Program-made: the position numbers and the translations under genes | NCBI RefSeq assembly: GCF_001661345.1 | Contig: NW_017962926.1 | Coordinates: forward strand, 62,001-126,000 | Length of the DNA stretch: 64,000 bases | Direction: 5' to 3' | Source: Ascoidea rubescens DSM 1968 | Lineage: Eukaryota > Ascomycota > Saccharomycetes > Ascoideales > Ascoideaceae | The notes under the pieces: model-generated | What the model was told of the DNA's origin: nothing | Seen by the model: the letters and a program-made list of their open reading frames with translations, nothing else | Databases searched by the model: none | Shown here: positions 10,233-18,605 of the stretch, in pieces | Numbering within the stretch: position 1 is the stretch's first letter | How the letters are laid out: the number at the start of each line of letters is the position of its first letter

Positions 10233-11405
10233 ATGGTTGATTTAATAGACACTAATCTTTTTCAACCAATTACTGTCGGAAATGACCTTAAATTAAACCA
10301 CAGAATTGTTTTTGCTCCTTTAACAAGGAGAAGAGCCACTAAAGACCACTTGACAAATACCAAATTGATGGAAAAATACTATGATGATAGATCAAAGACT
10401 CCTGGCTCTTTAATTATCACAGAAGGAACTCTTGTTTCTCCCTTTATTGGTGGCTCAAGACATGCTCCGGGAATTTGGAATGAAGCTCAAGTTAATTCTT
10501 GGAAACAAATCATTGATAGAGTTCATGAAAATGGATCATATGTTTCAATGCAACTATGGGGTTTGGGAAGTAGAGCTGATCCTGAGTGTTTAGCCGAAGA
10601 AGGTCAACCATTTTTATCAGTTGTTGATGACACTTATCCTGATGAATTAATCAAAGAAAAGGCCTTAAAGGTTAATAATCCATTGAAAGCCATGGAAATT
10701 TCAGAAATTAAAAAAATTGTCAATCTTTATGCAAATGCTGCTAAAAATGCCATTAAAGCCGGCGCAGACATTGTTGAAATTCATGCTTCTCATAATTATA
10801 TTATTGATCAGTTTACCTCTCCAGACTTAAACAAAAGAACTGATGAATACGGCGGTTCAATAGAAAATAGATCGAGATTTTTGTTTGAAATTATTGATGC
10901 TGTGAAATTTGCAGTTGGTGATTCTAAAAAAGTTGCAATAAGACTCTCTCCATGGTATGATTTTGATGGTAAATCCGGTTATCGTTCTGATCCACATCCC
11001 ATTGTCACATATGGTTATATTATATCCAAACTACAAAAAAAAACAGAAAACGGCAATGATTTGGCGTATCTCTCCATTGTCGAACCAAGAGTCAATGGGA
11101 ACAGAGATGCTGATATCGACTCTTCAAAAAACGGAAATAATGATTGGATCCTTAAAATTTGGAAAGGGACTATTCTCAGATCTGGTGGTTATCTTATGGA
11201 CAAAAAAGAATACAAAACCCTTGTCGAAGATGTAAATGCAAATAATCGAACTTTAATTGGAATTGGAAGATATTTTACTTCAAACCCGGACTTGGTGCAA
11301 AGATTGCTGAAAAATTATGGATTAACTGAATATGATAGATCAACATTTTATACTTTTGAAAGTTATGAAGGATATAACTCCTGGAAAAGTTACAAAAGAG
11401 TTTAG
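10233..11405 (+). CDS. Old Yellow Enzyme-family NADPH/FMN ene-reductase (copy B)
   Basis: Second OYE-family enzyme, 390 residues from the ATG at 10233 (MVDLIDTNLFQPITVG). Landmarks match copy A: FAPLTRRRA, KTPGSLIITEG, the pair HASH at residues 184-187 followed by Asn-Tyr, DEYGGSIENR, RLSPW and GIGRYFTSNPDLVQR. The two copies are clearly homologous along their length but well diverged, so the tandem duplication is not recent. Copy B ends shortly after the last conserved block and lacks copy A's extra tail. His/His at the substrate site and a conserved Tyr two residues on suggest both copies are catalytically competent. Physiological substrates cannot be told from sequence; OYE enzymes generally reduce electrophilic enones and are often stress-induced. 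Confidence 0.92.
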   Translation: MVDLIDTNLFQPITVGNDLKLNHRIVFAPLTRRRATKDHLTNTKLMEKYYDDRSKTPGSLIITEGTLVSPFIGGSRHAPGIWNEAQVNSWKQIIDRVHENGSYVSMQLWGLGSRADPECLAEEGQPFLSVVDDTYPDELIKEKALKVNNPLKAMEISEIKKIVNLYANAAKNAIKAGADIVEIHASHNYIIDQFTSPDLNKRTDEYGGSIENRSRFLFEIIDAVKFAVGDSKKVAIRLSPWYDFDGKSGYRSDPHPIVTYGYIISKLQKKTENGNDLAYLSIVEPRVNGNRDADIDSSKNGNNDWILKIWKGTILRSGGYLMDKKEYKTLVEDVNANNRTLIGIGRYFTSNPDLVQRLLKNYGLTEYDRSTFYTFESYEGYNSWKSYKRV

Positions 11406-12982
11406 ATTCGTTTATAGGTTTTTCTAGCTTAATTATATATTTATAATTTTAATTGATTTTCCTAGGGCATTTTTTTTTTTTGAGTACAATCATTTTTAAA
11501 ATTTTGAAATTTATGTGACCATGTTAATTTTTTTAATCAATCGGATTTTTTCTATTGAAACGGTGAATACAAAGCAATAATTTCACTAAACGAAGAGATT
11601 GGAAACGGAAAAATATATTGTTTTTTTGAATGTTGAAATTCTTAGCAAATATAAATCATATCTGCAAAATGAGAAATTACCGTTGCCTATTTTACCCTTA
11701 GTTTCCCTATAAATCTAATTAGATTTCTTCAAACATATTAAATTATACACATAATATTTATTCCTGAGCAACTTAAACATACTCAAAATTGGGGACAAAC
11801 TTGGGGAACACGGAAAAATTTGAGGAGCACGGAATAACTTGAAACATGCCGGAACAACTAGAGCTTGTATGGAAAAAAGCACTAGATAGCAGAACCTTAA
11901 TGCAGTTTAAATGCCAGTGGCTACACATTGGACCATTTTGGACAAATCATGATCAAGAAACCAAGTTCAGTAATCACTTAGAGTATGATATGATTAAAAC
12001 AAGACCAAGAAAAAAAACAAGGTGCAAATTCAATGCAATATACTTCACTTTTAATCATATTGAGTTTTATTAAAAACTGGGCATTTCAAAAAAAAATAGT
12101 AAATGGTAAACAACCATAAATTTTATAGTAAAAATAACAAAAAAAACTCTTAAAATTCGGAAAATTATAATTTCTTGGCAACTAAATTTTCTGATTGCTT
12201 TACAATAATTAAATAATCAGCCTTTTATATCATGTTAAATTGTCGATTGGTTGGGATTAATAGTCTATTTAGTAAATAATTAACTTTTACTTTTTATGGT
12301 TCATGGGGAAAATTTTATAAAAGAAAGTTATTATTTCAAACAAATATTTAAGAATAAAAAAATAAAAACTGCAATATAGGATAATTTCTAAGAGGGTACA
12401 AAATACTAAAAAAAAAATTATGCACTAGAGTCAGAATAGCAACTCAGAAATTAATCCGGGTTGCCTGTAAATTATGAAATTTAATCAATTTCTTTATAAA
12501 AATCTAAGGAAAAACTAAAACATAATTTTAAGATTTAAAAAAAATGGATTAATTTTCTTAGTTCAAAGCACAAATTCAGAAACAAAAGTCATTTGAAAAT
12601 TAAAACTTTATGCATTTCAGTGGTTGGGGCAAGTATATTTTTCCGATATACTATTACTTTTAAGAGTTTTTCCTTAAAATTAAAAAGGAAAAATTTATAT
12701 TACAGTTATTCTTTACTTGAAAATTTTAAGGATCTTAAAAGCAGATTTGAAAATAAATTAATCCATGATTTAATCCATTACCAAAAAAATAATATAAATA
12801 CTATTTGAAATTTCCTTGAAATTGCTTTTAATTTTTCTTTTTATTTATACTATTAACATTACAATTTAACTTATTCCATTTAATTTCACTATTATTATCA
12901 GTAGTAGTACTATTATTATTATTAGTATCATTATTATAAGCATCATACTTTTATATTTCTTTATTCTATTACTATAAACATT
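11406..12982. other. Long AT-rich intergenic region
   Basis: This 1.58 kb stretch lies between OYE copy B and the hexose transporter. It is very AT-rich. A Reb1-like CCGGGT core is at 12456-12461, and ATT/AGT trinucleotide repeats at about 12889-12950 sit just upstream of the transporter start. Short ORFs at 11846-12073 and 12593-12808 have no protein character. The length suggests a complex regulatory region for the transporter. Confidence 0.45.
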
Positions 12983-14578
12983 ATGGGTAATTTCATTAAA
13001 GTGATATTTAATAAATATTGGTCGGTATTCTATAAGCCTGATCCCAAAAAAACAGAAGAAAATGTATGGCCTGCTATTATTGTTGGTTTATTTGCTGCAT
13101 TTGGTGGTATATTATTTGGATATGATACTGGTTCTATTTCAGGCGTGATGGAAATGAATTATGTTTTAGAAAGATTTCCAGAGGATAAACCAATGGAATT
13201 TTCATCATCAGAGCATTCATTGATTGTTTCGATTTTGTCTGCTGGTACATTCTTCGGTGCTCTCTCTGCTCCTTTTATTGCTGATACTTTGGGTCGTAAA
13301 TGGGTTATTGTTATCTCGTCATTATTTACATTTAATCTCGGCATTGCGTTGCAAACCGCAGCAACAACCATAGGATTATTAGCTGCTGGTAGAGTTATTG
13401 CTGGTTTTGGATTGGGTTTTATCTCAGCAACTATTCCTTTATATCAATCAGAGACTGTTCCCAAGTCAGTTCGTGGAGCTATTGTTTCTGTTTATCAATT
13501 GGCTATTACAATTGGTATTTTTTTAGCATCTTGTGTTGAAAAAGGTACACATAACCGTAATGATTCAGGTAGTTATAGAATTCCTATTGCTCTTCAATTT
13601 GCTTGGGCATTGATTTTAGGTATCGGTATGATTTTTTTACCAGAAACGCCGAGGTTTTATATTTCCAAAAACAAAGAAATGGAAGGTAAAGAATCATTAT
13701 CAAAATTAAGAAAATTGCCAATTGACCACCCTGAACTACTTGAAGAATACGATGAGATCAAAGCTAATTATGATTTTGAAAATTCATTTGGATCATCTAG
13801 TTGGCCAGATGTATTCAAGACTGGTAATTCACAATTAAAGAGAATTTTCACAGGTACATCGTTGCAAGCATTCCAACAATTAACTGGTATTAATTTCATT
13901 TTCTATTATGGTACAACCTTCTTCGGTAATGCTGGTATTAAAGATGCATTCACAGTTCAAGTCATCACCAATCTTGTTAATGTGTTTATGACATTTCCGG
14001 GTATTTACTTAGTGGAAGTTGTTGGTAGAAGAGCATTGTTGATTTGGGGGGCAGCTGGAATGTGTCTTTCAGGGTTTGTTGTTGCTATTGTAGGCGAGAT
14101 ATCTGATTCTGATGCATCTAATAAAGCTTTGGTAGCCTTTGCTTGTATCTTCATTGCATTCTTCGCATCTAGCTGGGGCCCAGTTTGTTGGGTTGTCACT
14201 GGTGAGATTTATCCATTGAGAGTCAGAGGCAAATCTGTTGCCTTAACCACAGCTTCAAACTGGCTATGGAACTTTGCTATTGCTTATGCTACTCCATATA
14301 TGATTGATTCTGGCCCAGGCAATGCTAATTTAGGAACTAGGGTGTACTTCATTTGGGGTGGTTGCAACGTTCTTGCTGGTATTTTTGCTTATTGTTTCAT
14401 TTACGAGACCAAAAACTTATCCTTGGAGGAAATTGACGAGACCTATCAAGAAAACAAATATGCCTGGCGATCAACCAACTTCAAACCAAAATCTTTTCAC
14501 GAAAACATTCAAAACAACATGATTGAAAAGGAAGAATCCTTCATTTCTAAAGAAAAGTCCTCCCATAGTTTTGCTTAA
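12983..14578 (+). CDS. Hexose transporter, major facilitator superfamily
   Basis: A 531-residue sugar porter with 12 predicted membrane segments. Family motifs are visible: GILFGYDTGSISG in TM1, DTLGRKWV between TM2 and TM3, the PETPRFY motif at the end of TM6, QQLTGINFIFYYGTTFF in TM7, VEVVGRRALL between TM8 and TM9, GEIYPLRVRGKS after TM10, and YETKNLSLEEID after TM12. It looks most like the high-affinity hexose transporters of the HGT type from non-Saccharomyces yeasts. The cytoplasmic tail is only about 60 residues, so it is unlikely to be an SNF3/RGT2-type glucose sensor, which carries a long tail. It acts in the plasma membrane, and glucose is the likely substrate. A long upstream region suggests carbon-source control. 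Confidence 0.92.
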   Translation: MGNFIKVIFNKYWSVFYKPDPKKTEENVWPAIIVGLFAAFGGILFGYDTGSISGVMEMNYVLERFPEDKPMEFSSSEHSLIVSILSAGTFFGALSAPFIADTLGRKWVIVISSLFTFNLGIALQTAATTIGLLAAGRVIAGFGLGFISATIPLYQSETVPKSVRGAIVSVYQLAITIGIFLASCVEKGTHNRNDSGSYRIPIALQFAWALILGIGMIFLPETPRFYISKNKEMEGKESLSKLRKLPIDHPELLEEYDEIKANYDFENSFGSSSWPDVFKTGNSQLKRIFTGTSLQAFQQLTGINFIFYYGTTFFGNAGIKDAFTVQVITNLVNVFMTFPGIYLVEVVGRRALLIWGAAGMCLSGFVVAIVGEISDSDASNKALVAFACIFIAFFASSWGPVCWVVTGEIYPLRVRGKSVALTTASNWLWNFAIAYATPYMIDSGPGNANLGTRVYFIWGGCNVLAGIFAYCFIYETKNLSLEEIDETYQENKYAWRSTNFKPKSFHENIQNNMIEKEESFISKEKSSHSFA

Positions 14579-15075
14579 CGATATTATAACATTCATTTTT
14601 GTTGTGAATGAGTTTTCCATTTTTTTGTCTATGAATTACGAATGTTTCATTTTTGTTCTGAGTATCTTTTTGTCTTTCCTTTCCTCTTTGTCTTTCATTC
14701 AGTCTCTGCACTGTTAATCTATATCCTGGTGTCTACTCCATCACTCCATTACTCCATCATGTAGTTCTCCCACAGATATGAAAATGTAGGACGATAAGAA
14801 CAGAAAAAACGCCAGGGCTGTTCGCCCAGCTGTGGATGCCTTCCGATAAGTCATTTCTCCACGCTTTTCACCGCTTAAACAGCGCGTTTCGTTCTCCGCG
14901 AAGTGCCGCGGAGTTTGGGCGGACACGGCTCCTCCAGTGTGATTCATACTTTACAGAGGATAAAAATTTTTCAGATAGTTTGTGGTTTGCCAACAGAAGC
15001 TTATAAACTGCCTCTCTTCTCTTGTTTCTGTTCTGATCAAAGCTCCCTCTTCTCAGCAGCTGGATCTAGATCAAC
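14579..15075. other. Intergenic region with GC-richer MES1 promoter
   Basis: This 0.5 kb stretch has a T-rich 3' region of the transporter, then a GC-richer island at about 14800-14945 and a pyrimidine-rich leader before MES1. No gene is seen. Confidence 0.5.
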
Positions 15076-17331
15076 ATGTCTCTCACTCTATCTCTCTCCA
15101 CCGGAAAGTCTGAAATTGATTTTGTCAGCAACTTGAAAGTTTCAGTTGCATCTGCTGTCTATAAGCTTCCTATCAAGGTCGTTGAGGTTGATTCCAACAA
15201 TGTTGTTCTTAAAAAAGACAGTAGCTCGTTGAATTTGGTTGAACCTAATTCAATTGTCAAATATTTTTATGCTCTTTCCATAAAGTCAAACTCAATTATT
15301 GAAACACTGGACATTTTGGTCTTTGAAGAAACTGCTTTATACTCATCTTTAGTTTCGGACAATTTAAACTCTGAAACCTTAGAGAGTCTTGCTAATTTGT
15401 TTTCTTTTTCTTTGAAACATGAATGTCCTGTGCAAATTATTATTTTTTCTTCTCTCTATCCATTTTTCAAAAAAAACTTAATCCAAAACCAGAAAATATT
15501 AGCCTGGTTCAACGAGTTTGCGAACGTCCCAATAATTTCCAAAGTTTTATCAAATTTTAATACCGAAGTTGAAAAACCACAAAATACTGGGAGAGTAAAT
15601 ATTAAAGACGACTTCTTGAAAAGAAAACAAGAAGCAGAAATTCTACCAAAAGATGGCGAGAGAAATATCTTAATTACATCTGCTTTGCCATATGTCAACA
15701 ATGTTCCTCACTTGGGTAATGTCATTGGCTCTGTTTTATCTGCTGACACTTATGCTCGTTATGTCAAGTCTAGAAATTACAATGTTTTATTTATTGGTGG
15801 TACCGATGAATATGGTACTGCAACAGAAACAAGAGCATTGAAGGAAAACATTACCCCACAACAACTTTGTGATAAATATCACACTATTCACAGAAAGATA
15901 TACGACTGGTTTGACATTGATTTTGATTTCTTTGGCAGAACAACTACTAATCAACAAACTGTGATTGCTCAAGATATTTTCAACAAATTATACAAAAATT
16001 CCTACCTTGAAGAACAAACTAATGAGCAATTATACTGCCCAGTTCATAATAAATTCTTAGCCGATAGATATGTCGAAGGTACTTGTCCTCATTGTGCTTA
16101 TGAAAAAGCAAGAGGCGATCAATGCGACAAATGTGGAAAACTATTAAACCCTGAAGAATTAATTGATCCAAAATGTCAAATGGATAATGCAACACCAGAA
16201 TTGAGATCAACTGACCATATTTTTTTGCAATTAGATAAATTACAAGGTGATGTGGAAAAATGGATTCACACCCAAAGTGAAAAGGGTAAATGGAGCAAAA
16301 ATGCTAAAACAATTGCCAACTCATGGTTAAAAGAAGGTCTCAGAGCTTTTGCTATCACACGAGATTTAGTTTGGGGTACTCCTGTTCCTTTAAAGGGTTA
16401 TGAAAACAAAGTTTTATACGTTTGGTTCGATGCCACTATCGGTTATGTTTCTATAACTGCAAACTATACTGAAAATTGGGAAAAATGGTGGAAAAATCCC
16501 AAAAATGTTCAATTGTACCAGTTTATGGGTAAAGATAATGTTTCATTTCACACCATTATCTTTCCAGCTTCCCAAATTGGTACAAGCGATCCATGGACCA
16601 TGTTATATCATTTAAGTTGCACAGAATACCTACAATATGAAGGTGGTAAATTTTCAAAATCTGAAGGTGTTGGTGTCTTTGGTAATAATGCTCAGGACCT
16701 TGGTTTATCGCCCTCTGTTTGGAGATATTATTTGCTATCTGTTAGGCCAGAAAGCGCGGATTCTCAATTTTCTTGGTCAGATTTTGTTGCTCGTAATAAT
16801 AACGAGTTGTTGGCCAATTTAGGTAATTTTGTCAACAGATTAATTAAATTTATCAACAAAAATTATAATGGGGTTATTCCAGATTCTGACTATAAAAATA
16901 TCAATAAATATCAAGAAACTTTGAAAGAATTCAATGATTTATTGATAAATTATAATAATGAGATGGAAAATGTTCATTTAAAAAAGGGTTTGGAAGCTGC
17001 AATGGCAATATCATCAAGAGGTAATTTGTTCTTACAAGACAATAAATTGGATAACTCATTATACAAAAACGAGAAGAGCAAATGCGATGCGGTCGTTTCA
17101 TTTGGTGTTAATATTATTGCAATAGTTTCTGCTATCATTTCTCCATTTATACCAGAAACTTCTGAATCAATTTTCAAACAATTAAATGTTCCATCTTTAC
17201 GTATTCCAGATGAATTTCAAACTATAATATTACCTGGCCATTGTATCGCCAAGGCCCAATATTTGTTTAAACGTATTGATGAAAAGAAAATTGGTGAATG
17301 GAGGAAAAAATATAACGGTAAGCAACAATAG
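15076..17331 (+). CDS. MES1: Methionyl-tRNA synthetase, cytosolic
   Basis: Class I aminoacyl-tRNA synthetase that charges tRNA-Met; 751 residues, the length expected for yeast MES1. Residues 1-190 form the GST-like N-terminal appendix that in S. cerevisiae docks on Arc1. The catalytic domain starts at ILITSALPYVNNVPHLGN. The HIGH-type signature is HLGN (about residues 212-215) and the KMSKS loop is KFSKS (about 525-529). Between them lies the Cys-rich zinc knuckle (CPHCAYEK, CDKCG) of the connective peptide. The C-terminal helical anticodon-binding domain follows and ends in KKYNGKQQ. There is no Arc1/EMAP-like C-terminal domain, as usual in yeasts. The ATG at 15076 follows a pyrimidine-rich leader and starts MSLTLSLSTG. 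Confidence 0.97.
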   Translation: MSLTLSLSTGKSEIDFVSNLKVSVASAVYKLPIKVVEVDSNNVVLKKDSSSLNLVEPNSIVKYFYALSIKSNSIIETLDILVFEETALYSSLVSDNLNSETLESLANLFSFSLKHECPVQIIIFSSLYPFFKKNLIQNQKILAWFNEFANVPIISKVLSNFNTEVEKPQNTGRVNIKDDFLKRKQEAEILPKDGERNILITSALPYVNNVPHLGNVIGSVLSADTYARYVKSRNYNVLFIGGTDEYGTATETRALKENITPQQLCDKYHTIHRKIYDWFDIDFDFFGRTTTNQQTVIAQDIFNKLYKNSYLEEQTNEQLYCPVHNKFLADRYVEGTCPHCAYEKARGDQCDKCGKLLNPEELIDPKCQMDNATPELRSTDHIFLQLDKLQGDVEKWIHTQSEKGKWSKNAKTIANSWLKEGLRAFAITRDLVWGTPVPLKGYENKVLYVWFDATIGYVSITANYTENWEKWWKNPKNVQLYQFMGKDNVSFHTIIFPASQIGTSDPWTMLYHLSCTEYLQYEGGKFSKSEGVGVFGNNAQDLGLSPSVWRYYLLSVRPESADSQFSWSDFVARNNNELLANLGNFVNRLIKFINKNYNGVIPDSDYKNINKYQETLKEFNDLLINYNNEMENVHLKKGLEAAMAISSRGNLFLQDNKLDNSLYKNEKSKCDAVVSFGVNIIAIVSAIISPFIPETSESIFKQLNVPSLRIPDEFQTIILPGHCIAKAQYLFKRIDEKKIGEWRKKYNGKQQ

Positions 17332-17605
17332 ATAATAGTTTGATGTTTTTATTTTCTAGCTTTACTTTTATCTGAGTTTTGAATTGAGTTATATACTATA
17401 TATTTTTGAGCAATAAATAATAAATACTGTTTGAGTATTCAAGGTTTTATTGAATTTCATCAATTAGATATGTTTGAATATTTGAATGTTTGTTACCAAT
17501 TTATAAATTTAAAGCTTTTAATGAATTTTTTTATAGAAAACTTTCACCAGATGCTAATGCCGAAGAAGATAAAAATATTATTATTTATCTATTTGTTGGT
17601 GATAC

Positions 17606-18302
17606 TTAATAAAAACAAGTAGAATAAAGTAGTGGTAAATTTGGATGGTCCTTTTGCCATTCTGCCAAAATGTCAAGAATTGTATCCTCAAAGGGCACTG
17701 AATCAGGAGCAATATTTTGATTTTTTTTAGCAGATTCAGCTAATCTGTTGACTAAATTTAATATACCTTTCCCACCTATCGTGGCATTCTCAGTATCATC
17801 TTTGATGTCAACGTTTATAACATGAACAATTTGGTTTAAATTCAAATTTTTGTTAAGTAAATCTTCAATGACAGCATCAAAACATTTTTCTTCACAAGTT
17901 ATAATAACGTCAAAAGTCTTGGTGTTGTTTTCTTGAAATCTTTCAGGGGCAGTTTTGATCTTTCTGTTTCTATCCAACATTTTCAACACTCCATTTTGAA
18001 TATATAATCGTTGGTTTTGCTTTGATAATTCTTTATATATCTGGTCGTAGGGAGTCCCAAATTTGTAAATATTTGGCTTGTCAATACTTGATCCAGGCAA
18101 TCTCACAGCAGAACCAGTACCATATGAATTCACATTGTAACCAGCTTCTTTAAGAACTCTGTGAGCCTCCATTGAACTGTTAAATAACGATCCCAACTAT
18201 TGTCAGTAACCTCTTTGACTTTAAAAATAAAATGTGACTTGAAATAAACACATACCGATTCTGATTTGCAGCACAGACAGTGCAGAATTTCAAGGTTGAC
18301 AT
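17606..18302 (-). CDS. SSU72: RNA polymerase II CTD phosphatase SSU72 (spliced)
   Basis: Phosphatase for Ser5-P of the RNA polymerase II C-terminal domain and subunit of the cleavage/polyadenylation factor; nuclear. Exon 1 is 18256-18302 and exon 2 is 17606-18176. They are joined over a 79-nt intron (5' GTATGT, branch-like TACTGAC, 3' CAG). The spliced product is 205 residues, essentially the S. cerevisiae length. It starts MSTLKFCTVCAANQNRSMEA, so the splice reconstitutes the CX5R phosphatase loop (C-A-A-N-Q-N-R). Other hallmarks are GYNVNSYGTGSAVRLPG, FGTPYDQIY, HVINVDIKDD and a short Tyr-ending C-terminus. Exon 2 alone lacks the catalytic Cys. It lies head-to-tail with FAP1. Confidence 0.96.
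18177..18255 (-). other. SSU72 spliceosomal intron (79 nt)
   Basis: Donor GTATGT at 18255-18250, branch-like TACTGAC at 18208-18202, acceptor AACAG ending at 18177. It splits an Arg codon (CG|T). Removing it restores the family N-terminus and frame. Confidence 0.93.
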
Positions 18303-18605
18303 TGTTATGAGCTGAAGATAGTATTATTTTTGATATGATTCAATACAATTAATAAAGATAACAGAGAGACAGACTGTGAATTAACAATATTTGTAGAAGC
18401 ATTTCAATTCATCGCCAGATCCCGGAAAAAAAACTTCCGTGCTTTTTTTTTAGTGTTTAACGTCATTTTTCGAAAATTACATCTTTGTTTTGGGTCTGCG
18501 AGACGAAATTGCTTATTTTTGCTTGAGAAATATACTACAACTTTTAGAAATGTATACTATTTTCTTTCTTTATTCTATAAAACATATTTATGCTATCTAA
18601 CGAGT
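18303..18605. other. Short SSU72 upstream region
   Basis: About 300 bases between the SSU72 start and the FAP1 stop. AT-rich with homopolymer runs; no gene seen. Confidence 0.4.

Noticed and set aside
11846-12073. 75-codon ORF in the 1.6 kb gap before the hexose transporter
   Set aside because: No similarity or codon pattern suggesting a gene; consistent with chance in AT-rich DNA.
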